From Trileptium ribeirensis (Eukaryota > Nematoda > Enoplea > Enoplida > Thoracostomopsidae): a stretch of DNA of 64,000 nt. Positions 1 through 12,778 of the stretch are shown piece by piece. The notes under the pieces were generated by a model. The model saw nothing but the letters and a program-made list of their open reading frames with translations, was not told where the DNA came from and made no database searches. The stretch covers positions 1 to 64,000 of the forward strand of contig JASANE010011648.1 of the NCBI GenBank assembly GCA_030248225.1. Reading direction: 5' to 3'. Position 1 is the first letter of the stretch. Each line of letters opens with the position of its first letter. Position numbers and translations under genes: made by a program.

Positions 1-359
1 GCGGATTCTAACGGCATATACAAAAGGAGAAAGTATGCAAAGTTTAGTCAAAATACGGGGCGAATATCGTGGGACGGGCGATCGGATACCGGTGGAGCGT
101 GACCGGAGTATTATGCTGTGTACCATTAATCGTTGTTATAAAAATAAAATATGTCATAATATGTCATGGATATAAAATGTTGTGTAGTCACGCTCCACCC
201 GCCCGAGGTGCACGGGGTGATTTTGGCACCAAGACGGAATACTTGTGACCCTAAGTAGGGTATCCGGTCGACCCAAGTAAAATCAATGATAACCTGTGCG
301 TTTATTGTGTGCCTTAAATGAATGTTATGTTATTTTATCTTATAGGTAGCACCGTGTGT

Positions 360-446
360 CAGGATGGGTCGGGGTATTGTGCAGAACCTTTATCAAAACG
401 TAAACGGGAAACCTTGTTCGCGTTCAAACCGTGAGGACCCATCCTG
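360..446. repeat. Inverted repeat with 11-bp perfect arms
   Basis: CAGGATGGGTC at 360-370 is the exact reverse complement of GACCCATCCTG at 436-446, separated by 65 bases. The stem can be extended outward if G-U pairs are allowed (GTGTGT opposite GCACGC), as an RNA hairpin would permit. Confidence 0.6.
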
Positions 447-2082
447 GCACGCACCTGTTATATAACCGACTCAGTGAGTGAAGCGAGAACCAGGTTGCGG
501 GGTAAATTAAAACTTTCAGAGTTCGACTAAAACTCAATTTTCTATAGGTATTTTTAAAGGCAAAATTTTATAGTTTTCCGGCACTTCACGCGAAATAGGA
601 TTACCACAGTATCATTAGGGCCCCTTGGGGCTTCAAAATCTCGCGTTCGGGTCAGCCCGCTCCGTACCCCTGAATACGTAGGGACCCCTAACCAAGCGTT
701 TAAACACCCAATTTTCAAAGTCCCCGATCTCAACCAAAATAACCAAAACCCCCAATTTTTCGGTCCCCGCACTTCCAGAGGGTCATGCCCTAACTATCTA
801 GTCGAAAACCGGGGTCACCCAACTCGACCGGTCCGAGCAGGACCCAAATAACCCACCCGGGACACTAAAATTTTCCGTTCTTAGCTCACAAAACGGCCTC
901 TAACAGGCCACCTATTGGTCCCACATGTAAAATTGTATTTTTACCAGTAGGCGACCAGCCAGGGCGTGAACCTGGTCCCGCCCCCGGCCGCCTACTGTTT
1001 TCCGTTGACCTGCAGTCATTAAAAAACCGTTCAAACTTTAACGCGTCGCTAGCGCTCTGAGCGCTCGTATAATTTTTCGTTTTAAATTGGTGGCGCCGAC
1101 CAGCGCTAGGTTTAGTAGCAGCTGGCACTCTTCGGCCACTGTGTGCTGTGTCTGTTGTTTTTCCCGTGTTGTGACCAGCGGCAGCATTGTTTCGCATAGC
1201 AAGCCGAGTGCTAATGCCCAGTAGGGGTTGTAACCAGCGACTTTATCAGGCTTTCTTCGTTGTCAGCTACGTTATTTTTGTTTATATATATATGTTTATA
1301 ACCAAAGCGTATGTAGAGACGGTTTAAATTTTAAATTTTTAGCGGGATAGTAGAGACCAGTCATTTAGGAAAGAGGGGAAGAACCCAGGGTATAAAAGGA
1401 AGGGGCCCGACGCAGCGTCGGAGCCAGTCGAGTGTTCGCACAGACCAAGTGGTCTGTTTTTGCTCTTGTAGGGCGGTTGTCGCCAAAGTAGTTTAAAATT
1501 TCGCGGTTTTCGTTTGTTTGAGTTTTCCTCCGCTTGTTGCTTTCTCCTTTTCCAAGGGTGTCTCCCACTGTGTAGCACAGGACGGAGCTCCGTTGGCGAT
1601 CTTTCTGGCTTTTAAATTTGAGTAGCAAGGACTGTCCTTGCGGGAGCGGGTGCGTCCGACGGATGCTCCGTGCTCCCGTAAGTGCGGTCCCGACGCGGTT
1701 GAGCAGCGCGCACGCCAAAATTGTTAGGAAATTCTGAAATCTCGACTGGTTCCCCGCTCGCCGGGTCGCAATTTTTGGTTTTAGACCCGGGGGGCGAAAT
1801 TATAGCTAGTGATGTGAACGGAGGAGGGGAATAAGGAAAACACACGGGGAAGGGGGAAGGACATCGGGACACGGGAGGGGTAAGGTGTTTGACGCAAGGT
1901 TTAATGCAAAACTAGTAGCGTGTTGACCTGGAGGCAGCCGCTCAGATAGATGTTGCACGTGAGAGAGAATGAACAGAAAATCTATGCTAGGCTACCCCGT
2001 CAAAACTTCGAGCATCTAATCCCTGAGTGTTTCTTCTGGACGGCCCACTGTTAAGTCGCTTTAAAAAACACAGCCTTCCAGG

Positions 2083-3019
2083 CCGTTTTAGACACGGTAG
2101 AAGACTGCAATGATTTTCATCAAACAGTTTAAGATCCCGCCACAAATTGGCACGATAAAACAAGTCTAATTTTTCCAATGCCTTTCAAGAGACAATGGAG
2201 CTCCTTTCGATCAGTGCTCCATCCGTGCTCGCTTTCGAAGTCGTAGCTTGAGCCGAGCCTAAGTCATAGGACAATCTACACGAACTACTCCAGGTCACAC
2301 GCCTTAAAGACCCAATAATGGGAAAGAAGAGAGAGGAAGAGAGAGAGAGAGAGAGAGCGGTCCGCTCGGGACGGACGCAGTCATTTGCACTCGGGAAACA
2401 TCTCAAAGGAAATTAAGAACGGAACCCCTGACGCTAATCCAGAAACTCGAGCTTCTACCCTGAGATTAGTCTCGTTTCAATGAAAATTCAGTCTATTGAC
2501 CCCTAAAATTCAAGACGGGTCTCAGGCCGTTTAGACACGGTAGAGTACTCCGTCACGTACTTTTACGATGGAACAACTAGCGAGGGGTCGATGCGGTTGC
2601 TCCATAGGGAGGGACGTATCCGGACCTTTCGTGCGTTGTTTTCCCCTCCTCCCGATTTTTACGAGTCTTCCATTCTAACTATGCAGGGGTATCCGAAGTG
2701 TTTTCAAATTTAAATTACTCTGGTTCCTTTTGGTTCTCAAACTAAACAATCCGTTGGGGGCATGGCAGCCCGTGCCCTATTCACGTTTGCAAATGACTGC
2801 GGACTTCCACTCAACTCAAGGGAGTGAGGAACCAAATTAAGGAATGAGACGGAGTCAGCTGCCACGTGTAGTCGAGTCGAAATTTTAAGGAAACCTTTGT
2901 GCTCGCACCCGTTAGCTGAGCGACGGCCCTGAGAAGACTACAACGTGCTTGTTTCCCCAAAGGTTTCTGTGAAAAGAAAACTTATAGGCGCGAGCCCATA
3001 AACCGTTTAGACACGGTGG
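2083..3019. repeat. Motif CCGTTTAGACACGG repeated three times at about 450-bp spacing
   Basis: Near-identical copies lie at 2083-2100, 2527-2543 and 3003-3019. Each is an interrupted palindrome, CCGT and ACGG around a short centre. Spacing is 444 and 476 bases. The intervening sequence does not align obviously by eye, so this may be a very diverged tandem repeat or a dispersed binding site. Confidence 0.5.
2330..2357. repeat. GA-rich microsatellite
   Basis: A short purine run dominated by GA dinucleotides on the plus strand. It looks like an ordinary simple-sequence repeat. Confidence 0.8.
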
Positions 3020-4404
3020 GTTTCGATAAAGCGCCACCTTTTCATGTCAAACCAACAGCTCGAAAGGGCTTTACAAGGTAACAAAATTCGGGAGACGCGG
3101 CAGCGCCTCCCTCTTTGACGACGACCCGTATTTTAAGCTGACCCTGGCGCACGCAGAGTCGACGACAACTTTCATTACAAATAACCAGCAGCTGACGTCC
3201 GGCCTCAAGACAATGTGAGAGATAGAACACGAAGTGCAAAGAGGTTAATGATGGGAGAGCGTCCAAGGCCCAGGGTCTTTCGTAGGCGAAGTCACCAAAC
3301 GGTCGGCAAGGAAAGTTTCTTATTGTGTCCTGTCAGGCGGGTAAGACGGACCACAGAGTATAAAATGTGGGGGCGAGCAGAATGGGTTTTTACGTGGGGT
3401 TTGATCAGGATTCGCATCACCCGCTCGGTATATATGTATCACTCGGTGCCCTGCGAGGTACCCCTTGCATTCTGTTGTACATAGATTGTGTTGATGATTT
3501 GAAAGTAATACGTACAAGTCAACTAAATAAAATGTTAGAGTGTGAAATTCATACTAGGCGATACGTTGTCGACTATCGATCAGAACTATTCTAAAGTAAA
3601 GGTTAAAGGGGATCCTTTAAGGCTAGCATATAACGCAGGGGATTTCGAATTTAACGAGGTTACATAAGCTTCCCTAGGTCGACGAGAAAAGGGTTCAAAA
3701 TATTCCCGTTGGATAGGGGCCCTGGGGATGGATCTCCAGGTGTTCCCTCGGGCTACTAGTTTGACAGAAGACTTCTTGTTAAACCCCTCAAAATTTATTG
3801 TAGGATCTAGACTCCCGCGTAACGGACTACAACCAGAAGTAGCGCCTCCAGTTAGGATTTAAGCAGAATTGAGGGAAAGGCGAGTCAGCCTTATTACCTG
3901 TGAGCAGGCCTAAGGGCTGACTCTCCCTCAGGGGGACCTGCATACCATTAGACACGTGGGCCAAAATAGGGGCCAGGCCGAACACCCTGGTTAACCCGCC
4001 GGCAGCCTGCTAAGCTAAGCGGTTCCCTTAGGTCATCGCATAGATCACCGGGGAGTCGTGGAAGCCGGGGTTGTCCGGGCACCACGCCAAGAAAAATGGT
4101 GGTGCAGCTGGGATCCCTTAGGGCCAGAACTGGTCCTAGTACAATATATACATTTATTTTAATATAGATTTTCCGAACGTAGATATTTAATGATATATGC
4201 TCATAAGCGGATTATCTCCCTGAGCTCGGCTTTCACCGATCCTTAACCTGTAGAGTCCCCCATCCCCGAAAATTTGGCAAAAAGTGGGGAACTTTCAAAA
4301 AATTTATTAGTCCCAAAAAATTTATCCTCCCAGACCGATTGACCCTCCCCTATACTCCGGACCTTGAGCATGTATTATAAATACCATCATCTTTTATAAA
4401 TACA

Positions 4405-4490
4405 CGGCCCATGTCACCTTTAGGGGCCGGACGTTATAACGTTAGAAAGAAGAACAGCTTAGAGCGTCGGTTCGGGGGCCGGCAGCCCCA
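4405..4490 (+). repeat. Short dispersed repeat, copy A, with hairpin
   Basis: About 85 bases are shared with 6595-6680. The copy begins with CGGCCC, a loop containing ATGTCACCTTTAG, and the complement GGGCCG, then continues with GTTAGAAAGAAGAACAGC and a GC-rich segment ending GGCAGCCCCACGAC. The pairing bases differ from copy B in a compensatory way. Confidence 0.65.
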
Positions 4491-4747
4491 CGACTTAGGC
4501 TTAGCACATAGCTCATATAGAAACCTCAGCTTAGTATATCGAGGACGGCATAGCATGCATTTCATTTCCGCCCCTAAATGTTACATTGGCCATAAATACT
4601 ATGGATTGGCAGTTAGACATATACATACATTATTATCTTTACACACGAATGCTCCAAAAATACAAAGCTGAAAATGGAATTGTCTTACAACAAAACCTAC
4701 TGCTACTCAGATCAGGACCACAACACATCAGGACATCGAAGACCTAA

Positions 4748-5698
4748 TGCGTCGTTCACATTAAAATGCGTGCACTCACTGCACACGGTTACGCGAGAAT
4801 CGCAGTGGTCGTTACATTGTAACGACAATTTTATCAGTCGCTACAAGCTTCGTGCAACAGCTGACATTTCTGAACGATGCTTGTAGCGACTATATCAAAC
4901 GATGTTACACTGATTGTAAAAGCCGCACGCGCAGTCTAGCGACAACAAATATTGTCGCACGATGAAAGAACTCAGAATAACATCTGAGCACTGCAGATGT
5001 AACAACAACCGTAGCAGCTGCACGCTGGTGTATCAACAATTTGGGAACTACGTACGCCATATATGTTACGTGAACCCAAATTTTTTGAACGCTGACGTAA
5101 TAAACAGTTGAATCTTTGCACTCTTTCTACTGAAATCAAAGTAGCTGCAGGGTGAGTTTTACTTAACTATATATCCTCAATGTAATGTCTTAGGTCCCAG
5201 AGGGTGATAGCTGGGTCCTTGTTCTACCTCCTAGGGGCACATCAGATGAGCTTGAATGAGAGGGAAGGTGGCACCAACAGCGCCACGGAATTGGACGCCT
5301 TGTCAGCAGAGGGAGGGAGCTGGGAGTCCGAGGATCAGGGGTTCATGCCGCTACCCCTTCACATGTATGTATTTAACATATCTAAGCCTAGAATTGTTGA
5401 TACACTTGATAAACCAGCGTGCAGTTGCTACGGTTGTTGTTACAGCTGCAGTGCTCAGATGTTATGTATTTGTTACACACAATATTTGTTGTCGCTACAC
5501 TGCGCGTGCAGCTTTAAACAATGTTGTTACAAGCAGTGTAACATCGTTTGATATAGTCGCTACAAGCATTGTTCAGAAATGTCAGTTGTTGCACGAAGCT
5601 TGTAGCGACCGATAAAATTGTCGTTACAATGTAACGACCATTGCGATTCTCGCGTAACCGTGTGCAGTGCGTGCACGCATTTTAATGTGAATGACGCA
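4748..5698. mobile_element. Foldback (long-TIR) non-autonomous DNA element
   Basis: The two arms, about 4748-5037 and 5405-5698, are imperfect reverse complements over roughly 290 bases. The ends read TGCGTCGTTCACATT and AATGTGAATGACGCA. The element is flanked on both sides by TAA (4745-4747 and 5699-5701), consistent with a three-base TWA target duplication as made by PIF/Harbinger transposons. The arms also contain smaller internal hairpins built on GTCGCTACAAGC. There is no transposase inside; the centre (5040-5400) has only short chance frames. Superfamily assignment from the TSD alone is tentative. Confidence 0.8.
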
Positions 5699-5701
5699 TA
5701 A

Positions 5702-7670
5702 CATTTACGTTGTCAGACACACCAAGAATAATCACAACCTCTCCCTCTTAACTAAACGTATATATTCAAAACATTGAATGTTCTATTTAGCAGCAATATC
5801 CAAATTTACATAACATACGAAAATGTGGTGTTCAGATCAAAGTTAACTCGTTTAAACAACGAGCCGACAGATTCAAAAGCGGCAAGGGAAAATGAAACGA
5901 TCGGAAGTCAGCTAAGCTACGAAAATTATTTTCCTTATATTTGGGAAATATGAATATGCTAACTGAGAAAGTAATCTTGGTACGAGTCATAACGCCACGG
6001 AGTCACACCGATATTTTGGCCGCCGCATGACAACTGCTTCTAATGGTAAATTATTCGATAAACACATACAAGCCCACATACCGGTATGATAGACTTATCA
6101 ACAATCCCAGTGACATAGATTTTTCAAACTCGTAATTCCAGTAAAATCGCTTTTCAATCTCTTCGTGTAAATTATAACAGATACGATTGCAGCAGGTCTA
6201 CAATATATGAAAACAGTAATGGCAGGGCAATGTGGACGTCAGTGTGTCTATCGACAAGCTTATATTTATGTGCAAAATTGTTGCCATTATTAAATACAAG
6301 ATCGTGTGTCAGATGTTTTGAAACTAGTGCTGCCTGTTGGCAGGTTGTATAAAAAATTGTATATATTTAGTCAGTTTTTAGTGCTATTAAATGTATAAAC
6401 GTTTCATCGCCGGCAATTCTGGATTTTGGAAAAACGTTTATATTCAGAATGTTAACTTTATCATGTTTTGCATCGCTTTAGTTTGACAAAAAACTAAAAA
6501 ATTCTGGAGCTTTTATTGCAAATAATCCAAATTTTTAAATATATATACATTATATGCTCATAACATAGGATTATATCTAGAGAATAAAAGGTTTCGACCC
6601 ATGTCACCTTTAGGGGTCGGTAGCTATATCGTTAGAAAAAAGAACAGCGCAGTGAGGGGATTCACAGGGCGGCAGCTCCAACATGTGTATACAGCATACA
6701 TTAGATATATACTCGTATACAGTACTAGCATTGCATCGATTGAGTATTGCCTGCTTAGCCAGTTTGATTTGCATTTATAAACACTATACAGTAGATGTAC
6801 CTGATGTGCGATGACTAAATGTAAACAAATTTTGCTGAACAGATATGTTAACATAGTTAGAGAACATAAAAAACGGGCAAACATAAAATTGTTACCCGTG
6901 GAGAATTGTGACTCAGTTATCCAATTTTGATGAGATTAATCTCCAGTGTTTGCATTACATACCTACACTATAATAGAACAGAGGTGTATGAGACAGCTTG
7001 AAAAAGATGTTGAAGTGTTCGAGCACAAAGCTTGAAGGAGAATTTTACCGATATTCTACCTCCTTCGCGTGACTCACACAGAGTTGAACCACAATTCAGA
7101 GTTGTAGATGGGAATACATGCTCCATAAAACGTGGATCACTCACTAGTTTAGCCCCCCACGCATTCTGAAACGCGTGCTATTCGGCACAACTAACTTCTG
7201 TAAAACATGGGAAGGCGTCAATTTGAAGATATTGACACACGTTGCATCCGATCGTAATTCTCGGGAAACGCAAAAGACTGGAAAGTGCATTTGGATGCCG
7301 CATCTGGCAAGTCTAGCTCAAGATCGGTCCTCATATAGAAAATGGTCAATCAATTTGTTCTGCCTATGATAACGCTGCAGGCAGGCAATATGAGACACCA
7401 TCAACTTAACTAGTGTCTAGATCAACCAATTGTTTTTACTGGACGCGAAGGACACAATGCGCAAACACATTACATTTGAAAAATTTTACTGTGTAGCCTA
7501 CACCATACCACTGCCGATACTATATTACTTAGGTCTTCAAATACGTGAAAAAGACTATGATGTCCCAGACACATTATATAATGGATGGAGCAATTGTAAT
7601 GTCCCCGACACATTATGTAATGGATGGAGCAGTTACCCAAGGTAAACAAAACTTCCAGATTGTGCCTTTT
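5702..7670. other. Intergenic AT-rich DNA
   Basis: No gene recognised. Apart from the repeat at 6595-6680, the only structure seen is a 39-bp direct duplication at about 7558-7635 that contains GACACATTATRTAATGGATGG twice. Confidence 0.5.
6595..6680 (+). repeat. Short dispersed repeat, copy B, with hairpin
   Basis: This is the partner of 4405-4490. Here the stem is CGACCC with GGGTCG; the third pair is A-T instead of G-C, while the loop ATGTCACCTTTAG is identical. The downstream parts GTTAGAAAAAAGAACAGC and GGGCGGCAGCTCCAACATG align with copy A. Confidence 0.65.
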
Positions 7671-8014
7671 CTATAAGGTAAATCCGACATAAGACTCTAT
7701 ATATGTTAGACAATATTTTAAGCTTTTATCGATCACAGCAACTATGTTGGATCGCAAAGCAATTGCGAACACACTATACGTGACACCGTAATCTTTGTAT
7801 TTTATATGTATGTTTCGGAAAGGTAACTCGACCGGACTGTAGAGCACAAATATTGGAAATGATACAATCTTGATCAACCTGTATAAAGGCGACGCCATCA
7901 GAGACGATATTGAAGAGCCACCTTTCGAATCCCAAGACAAGCATGCTCTCTCCTGCGTTATAACGCACATTTACTCGTCGTAATGTGACAGCATTAGGTC
8001 CGTTCTCTGGGACC
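7671..8014 (-). pseudogene. Possible relic of an ABCC/MRP-type transporter nucleotide-binding domain
   Basis: A minus-strand frame open from 8370 to 7774 (198 codons) contains, after a good 3-prime splice site (TTTTCTGGTTTCAG ending near 8012), a stretch starting VPENGPNAVTLRRVNVRYN. This resembles the start of ABCC nucleotide-binding domain 2 (PxxWPxxGxIxFxxVxxRY). Further on, SDGVAFIQVDQDCIISN and ALQSGRVTFPKHT follow the order of the family's G-x-I-x-I-D-x-x-D-I and L-R-S-x-x-x-I-I-P-Q region. The Walker A loop expected between these blocks is absent, as if about 15-20 residues had been deleted, and no ABC signature or Walker B was found downstream. If real it is non-functional. The match is by eye and partial; chance is possible. 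Confidence 0.35.
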
Positions 8015-11000
8015 TGAAACCAGAAAAGGACAGGGCAGCATCTACAGTGCCTGACGTGGAGCCGAGCCTTGCAAGACGCAAGGGAGGGGCGTAATGACAT
8101 AACTAGGTAAGTTATTCCATATCGACACGACACAATTTGTGAAGAAATGCAGTCGCACCATACAACGCGGTATTTTGCGTTTATGTTATATGAATGACCG
8201 CATGTAGTTGAGTAAAGAGCATCAAAAAACTCGTGCAAATTTGTGGCAATATTTTGATGAGCGATTTGATACAATAGAATTAAATTTGCACAATATCTCC
8301 GTGTTTCCAATGTTTGAAGTTTTACGAATTTCAGTGGCTCATAGTGGTCCAAATGACGCATGTTTAGCAAAAGATTGATAGATAGATAGCACGCTGAACA
8401 GCCATTTTATTTGCCGAGATGCGTCAAACACCAGAAAATTGTGCCTTTGCTATGCTATAGCTATAGTTCTGTCTACCTGAAATATTGATTTTGTTGTTTT
8501 TGATCATATCCTTAGAACCGGTTTCATACAAATATATTAAATATGTCTTCCCCGATATTCAACAAACGGTCAGACTATCGTCTCGTGTACGTTCATCATA
8601 GTACGTTGTCGATTATACGGCATGCAAACAACTCATTGTGGACTACAAGTATTCACATGGTACACACAGAAACCCGCGCTAGAACTATTTGCACCAGAAA
8701 TAGAGATTTACTACATCCATTGTACGAAAATACAAGGAAATTATTGAAAGAAATTTGCTTTTGTAATGAGAAGACTTGGTTTTTTTCGCAGTAACAGCGT
8801 TCTTATAATGCGGTTGTTGTATACTAGTCAATAATTATAGAATATATCGTATTGTGTTCGAGCCGCATCGAGCTTTTTTGACAACGGTCAGCTCGGCTCG
8901 AGATTTGATCGGCTCGGAGGTCGGAAGTTCAGGCTCGACTCTGTTCTGTTCTAAAAAATTGATACCGACTAGGCTAGAGCCCAAATTTAAACCTCCAATA
9001 AATATGGGGGCGCATAGTAGCTATTCGTAAAGGAAAAGGCACAGTCAGGGTGCGATCAAAAGAATGTTTAGATGGTATATTGAATCCTGCTATTTTAGGT
9101 CTTTTTACACAACCAAAACATTTCCTAGTATCAGCCAAATGATTCGTTGTGAATAAATAATCGTAAAGCTTAGGTGTTCAAAGTATGCTGGCTTGGCGGA
9201 GCAGTTTTCTCGACGATGAAGGAGTAGGCCAAGAGGTGTTAATATGAATATTTTCTCCGTGATCTTTTGCTATTATTCAAGGCAAACACTGCTTGGAATT
9301 AAGAAATTACCATGAGTGGTACAGTAAATTTGCTTACAAGCCTTACAATGCCACTCTTTCCCATCTGCGTGAACAAAACAGGGTTAATTGACAGCAGCTG
9401 ATATACATGCAATAGATTTTCCTTTTGAATTCTCGTGAAATGCTGTTTTGCCAGTACGATACGTAATGGTTGCCTGTCCCCGGCCTATAGCCGTTGCGGA
9501 TAAAGAAATATAACATAATGTTGAAACACCACAGAAACCATACAAAGATATATAATTTCATTGGCTAACTGTCGTCGAGGAAAGTACAGCAAAGCATATA
9601 TGTTTGATTGTTCGATACTCGATATAAATGTTCAAAATTAATGTAACGCGGTCATATAACGCACTGTACGTATGCAGAGCTCGTGACGTCTCACTTATAC
9701 TGGGATTGCTCCTCTGTAGCAAATTTCTTTTTTCAAATTTATTACAGATGAAAGGAAAAACCACAACTCTAATAGGATTAAATCCAAAATTGCTCTTACT
9801 ACCTTATATGTATTTTTGTTGCCTAAATGACGAGACATTTGCAGTTGGTAGGTGGACTCCAGCGGTCGCGCTTTAAAGTCTTAAGCTCCACCCACATTGA
9901 GACATTGCGACGTTGCTTTTAGTGTTTAATACATTATTTGCGTACGCACAGATCTAATTTTGATTACAGTACAATATCTTTAAAATTGAGCATGTATTGA
10001 CAGAAAGCTTTTAATGCAATGTATAATTTAAATATAAAATAAATAACAAAAGTAAGGCGTATTGTACTAGCCTATCCGTCCGGTGTATCGGTCTACTCGG
10101 CCGGCCGGAAAACCGGCCCAGTATTGCGGCCAGGCTTACCAGGCCTCCGGTATCCGGCTTCCGCGGTGAAACTGGGCCGGTGTGTGGCCAACGGCCCACT
10201 GGTGGCTATTCCGGACGGTGCCCAATACTAGTCGGGAGTCGGCCCGCTCCATGTACCGGCCTTCACGGGGCCGCAACCAAAATCCACTTCGCGACGCTTA
10301 CTATATGATGCCTCAGAATCCTGTAGTAGGTGTCTAGTAACTCCTAAAATAGAGCTGAGTATTGATACTGGCATCTCGCTAATGGGGTAGGGTTCCCCCA
10401 TAGTCGGCTCGCGGCAAGGTTACCATCGATTTGTGCTACGCCCCTCCCTTCCATATATTTTCGGTGCCCTCGGTTCATCCCATTGGGCCCACCCCAGTTC
10501 GATGGGGAGAAGCTGCCCTCAGTTCACAAACCTCCCCCACACATTTTGAAAGTACCGAGATGCCATTTGATATTTGATTGTTTATTTTCGATTCCACATA
10601 AGATATATTAACATGACATGCATTACTATGTATAACACTTGAACTTGTCGAGTGCGACCAAGCCAGACTGTTTCAGGAAAGTGTCACTCCAGCCAGTTTG
10701 TAATCGGGTGTCGGCCCATCGAACTAGACTGTGCTGCGGACCATACTGCTGTGCGCATACACATTATCGCAGTAAAGTAAGAAGAAATACAACATGGTTT
10801 TAAATCTTCTCGAGTGGATAAGCCAGAATGCGGGCAACACTTCAATACAACTCCGGCATCGGAAGATGAGTAGTCAGAGAAGCATGATATTGGTTGATTG
10901 GTTAAACAGTCAACAGTTGTGATCTTTCTTCTTTTGAAAGTATTTTAAATCTTCTTTATGCCTGTGTTTCAGTGATGTAATGATAAACGTGGGTATGGAT

Positions 11001-12428
11001 ACCAAACTCAACTGTCTGGGACATATCAGTGATACTGCGTATTGTCCCTTCCCGACGTCGATAAAATTATTTGCCCACCAAACCTTTAATGAATAAACTG
11101 AAATTGTTGGTTTTGGTGTATATAAAAATTAAAATGTTAGCCATGAATTAAAATCAAGTACTGCGATAGTAAATTTGTGGCATCCAAATCAGATATTTGT
11201 AAAACACTTTACGCGATTATGACTAAATTGTACAGCCAGAACCGTCGTATATGTCTAGCCGTTTTAGAACATGGGGTTATATATCTAGAACAGTCAGATA
11301 TAGTTACTATCCGTAATCAAAAGTCCATTGATACATACGCACACCAAGATATATGTACTAATATACCTATAGGGCAGCGTTACAGTAGGGCTTCCGTAAT
11401 ATTTTCGTTTAATATTCATTGCATTTATGGTCAGGATAATTTTAAAAAACTCATATAGCTGATATATTATTTAGTACAACAGCGACAGAATGCAGTACAA
11501 AATGGCTGAATATGAAACACTTAAATTTAAATGTTACAGGCATTAACAGCATCATAAATTGTAATTCCGTTTTACGAACTTGGCTCATCGCTGGGGTTTT
11601 AAGACTCTGAAACTAGGAGTCAGAGATCCAAGGTTCGGTCAACTACTAACAACGAGGGGAGGCTGTAACTAGCTGTCGAAAAAAATGACTTTTGCAAATA
11701 TATATAAATTTTTTCCAAAACTGGCAAAATTTTAGCAAAAATTGGGCCAAATTTTGGCACAGATTAAGGAAATTAGGAAAACGTTTAGCCAAAATAAGAA
11801 AAAATGAAGAAATTTAGTGGTCAAACATGAAATTTTAGGGGTCAAGGCAACGTGTCTTAGCGGGCAACGAGGGGTCAGTCCCCCTATAAAAATCCCTGAA
11901 GAATGGTAACGGACAGTTAGAAAAAGATGTTGTGTGCATGTTTGCGAGGAAATACTTTCAATATTTTCTGAGGCTGCTAATCATAACATCTGGAGGCTAC
12001 AAAATTATTACAAAAGAATAAATTAATGACATAGGTATTACTAATCGGAAACCAAATAAAAATCATGGCCATGAACTGATTTTTGTTTATAAAGCACCAA
12101 ATCTGGACATTCAAAACTTTACGTTAAAAATATACCAGAACCTTGCATGTATGCAAAAATAAACCAAAACTTTGCATGGCTGTACATAAACAAGCAGCCA
12201 TATTTCGTTATTTCTGGATGCATATACTAATCCGTAGTTCCACCAATTGTGGTTGCCAATTCAGGATCAGTTGGAACTCGGAAGAGGGGTGAGAAAACAA
12301 ATAAGGCTTCCAGGCAAACAAAAGTTTTAGTTCGCTCAAAACTACTTTCTACACATGTGAAAACAGATTAAATCAAATTTAACCAGTGCATCAAATTTCT
12401 ACAATAGTGAGGTACTTTGTGTTAATTT
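8015..12428. other. Intergenic AT-rich DNA with a GC-rich island
   Basis: No gene is recognised. A GC-rich patch at about 10070-10290 is dense in CCGG and GGCC palindromic words. A repeat unit at 11577-11900 is shared with 13925-14225. Short open frames at 8543-8794, 9628-9876 and 11177-11458 have no recognisable motifs. Confidence 0.5.
11577..11900 (+). repeat. Dispersed repeat, copy 1 (partner at 13925)
   Basis: Shares with 13925-14225 the order of words TCTGAAACTAGG, AGTCAGAG, GATCC, GCTGTAACTAG, an A-rich middle with repeated AAAATT words, and a 3-prime end CCCCTATAAAAATCCC. Divergence is high. It has no coding capacity. Confidence 0.5.
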
Positions 12429-12434
12429 TTTATT
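12429..12434 (-). promoter_or_regulatory. Candidate poly(A) signal AATAAA for RAB21
   Basis: The first AATAAA that I noticed on the minus strand downstream of the RAB21 stop lies about 345 bases past it. The distance is reasonable for a 3-prime UTR, but this hexamer is common in AT-rich DNA, so the call is weak. Confidence 0.3.
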
Positions 12435-12778
12435 AGCAAATATCCAAGCCTACCTCATCATTGTTTGGCTAAAACATGAAAGGGTTAGAGATTGATTATT
12501 GAAGGTGTAGAGTTTTTTTGGGATAAGGCCGATAGTAGCAGCAATCGGCCATATAGAGGTCGTCCCGCCCTCCTTACAATCTGGAAGCTCGGATCACACT
12601 ATTATCGTACCATCAATGCATCACACGGAATCGCTATAAGCAACGCTATGTTACTTTTTCTGACCACACAATTCTCTCCATACAATTCATAGATGTTGCG
12701 AATCTGGCTCAGTCCCGAAGAACCCTAGCGAAATTGGAAAAATTCCCAAACGGAAATTTGCCATGCAGCAGCATCCGT

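Larger units (their letters stand above)
1..4400. other. GC-mixed intergenic DNA, no gene recognised
   Basis: No reading frame here resembles a known protein. Short open frames on the minus strand (for example 886-1197 and 1365-1718) are rich in Arg, Pro and Ser and look like translation of GC-rich non-coding DNA. A TATAAAA box with downstream GC-rich sequence lies at 1391-1397 and another TATAAAA at 3359-3365, but neither leads to a recognisable gene. The stretch also holds a long-armed hairpin (360-446), a GA microsatellite (about 2330-2357) and a thrice-repeated palindromic motif (2083, 2527, 3003). Confidence 0.5.

Noticed and set aside
1391..1397. TATA box as an LTR or host promoter
   Set aside because: No second copy of the surrounding sequence was found and no gene follows it.
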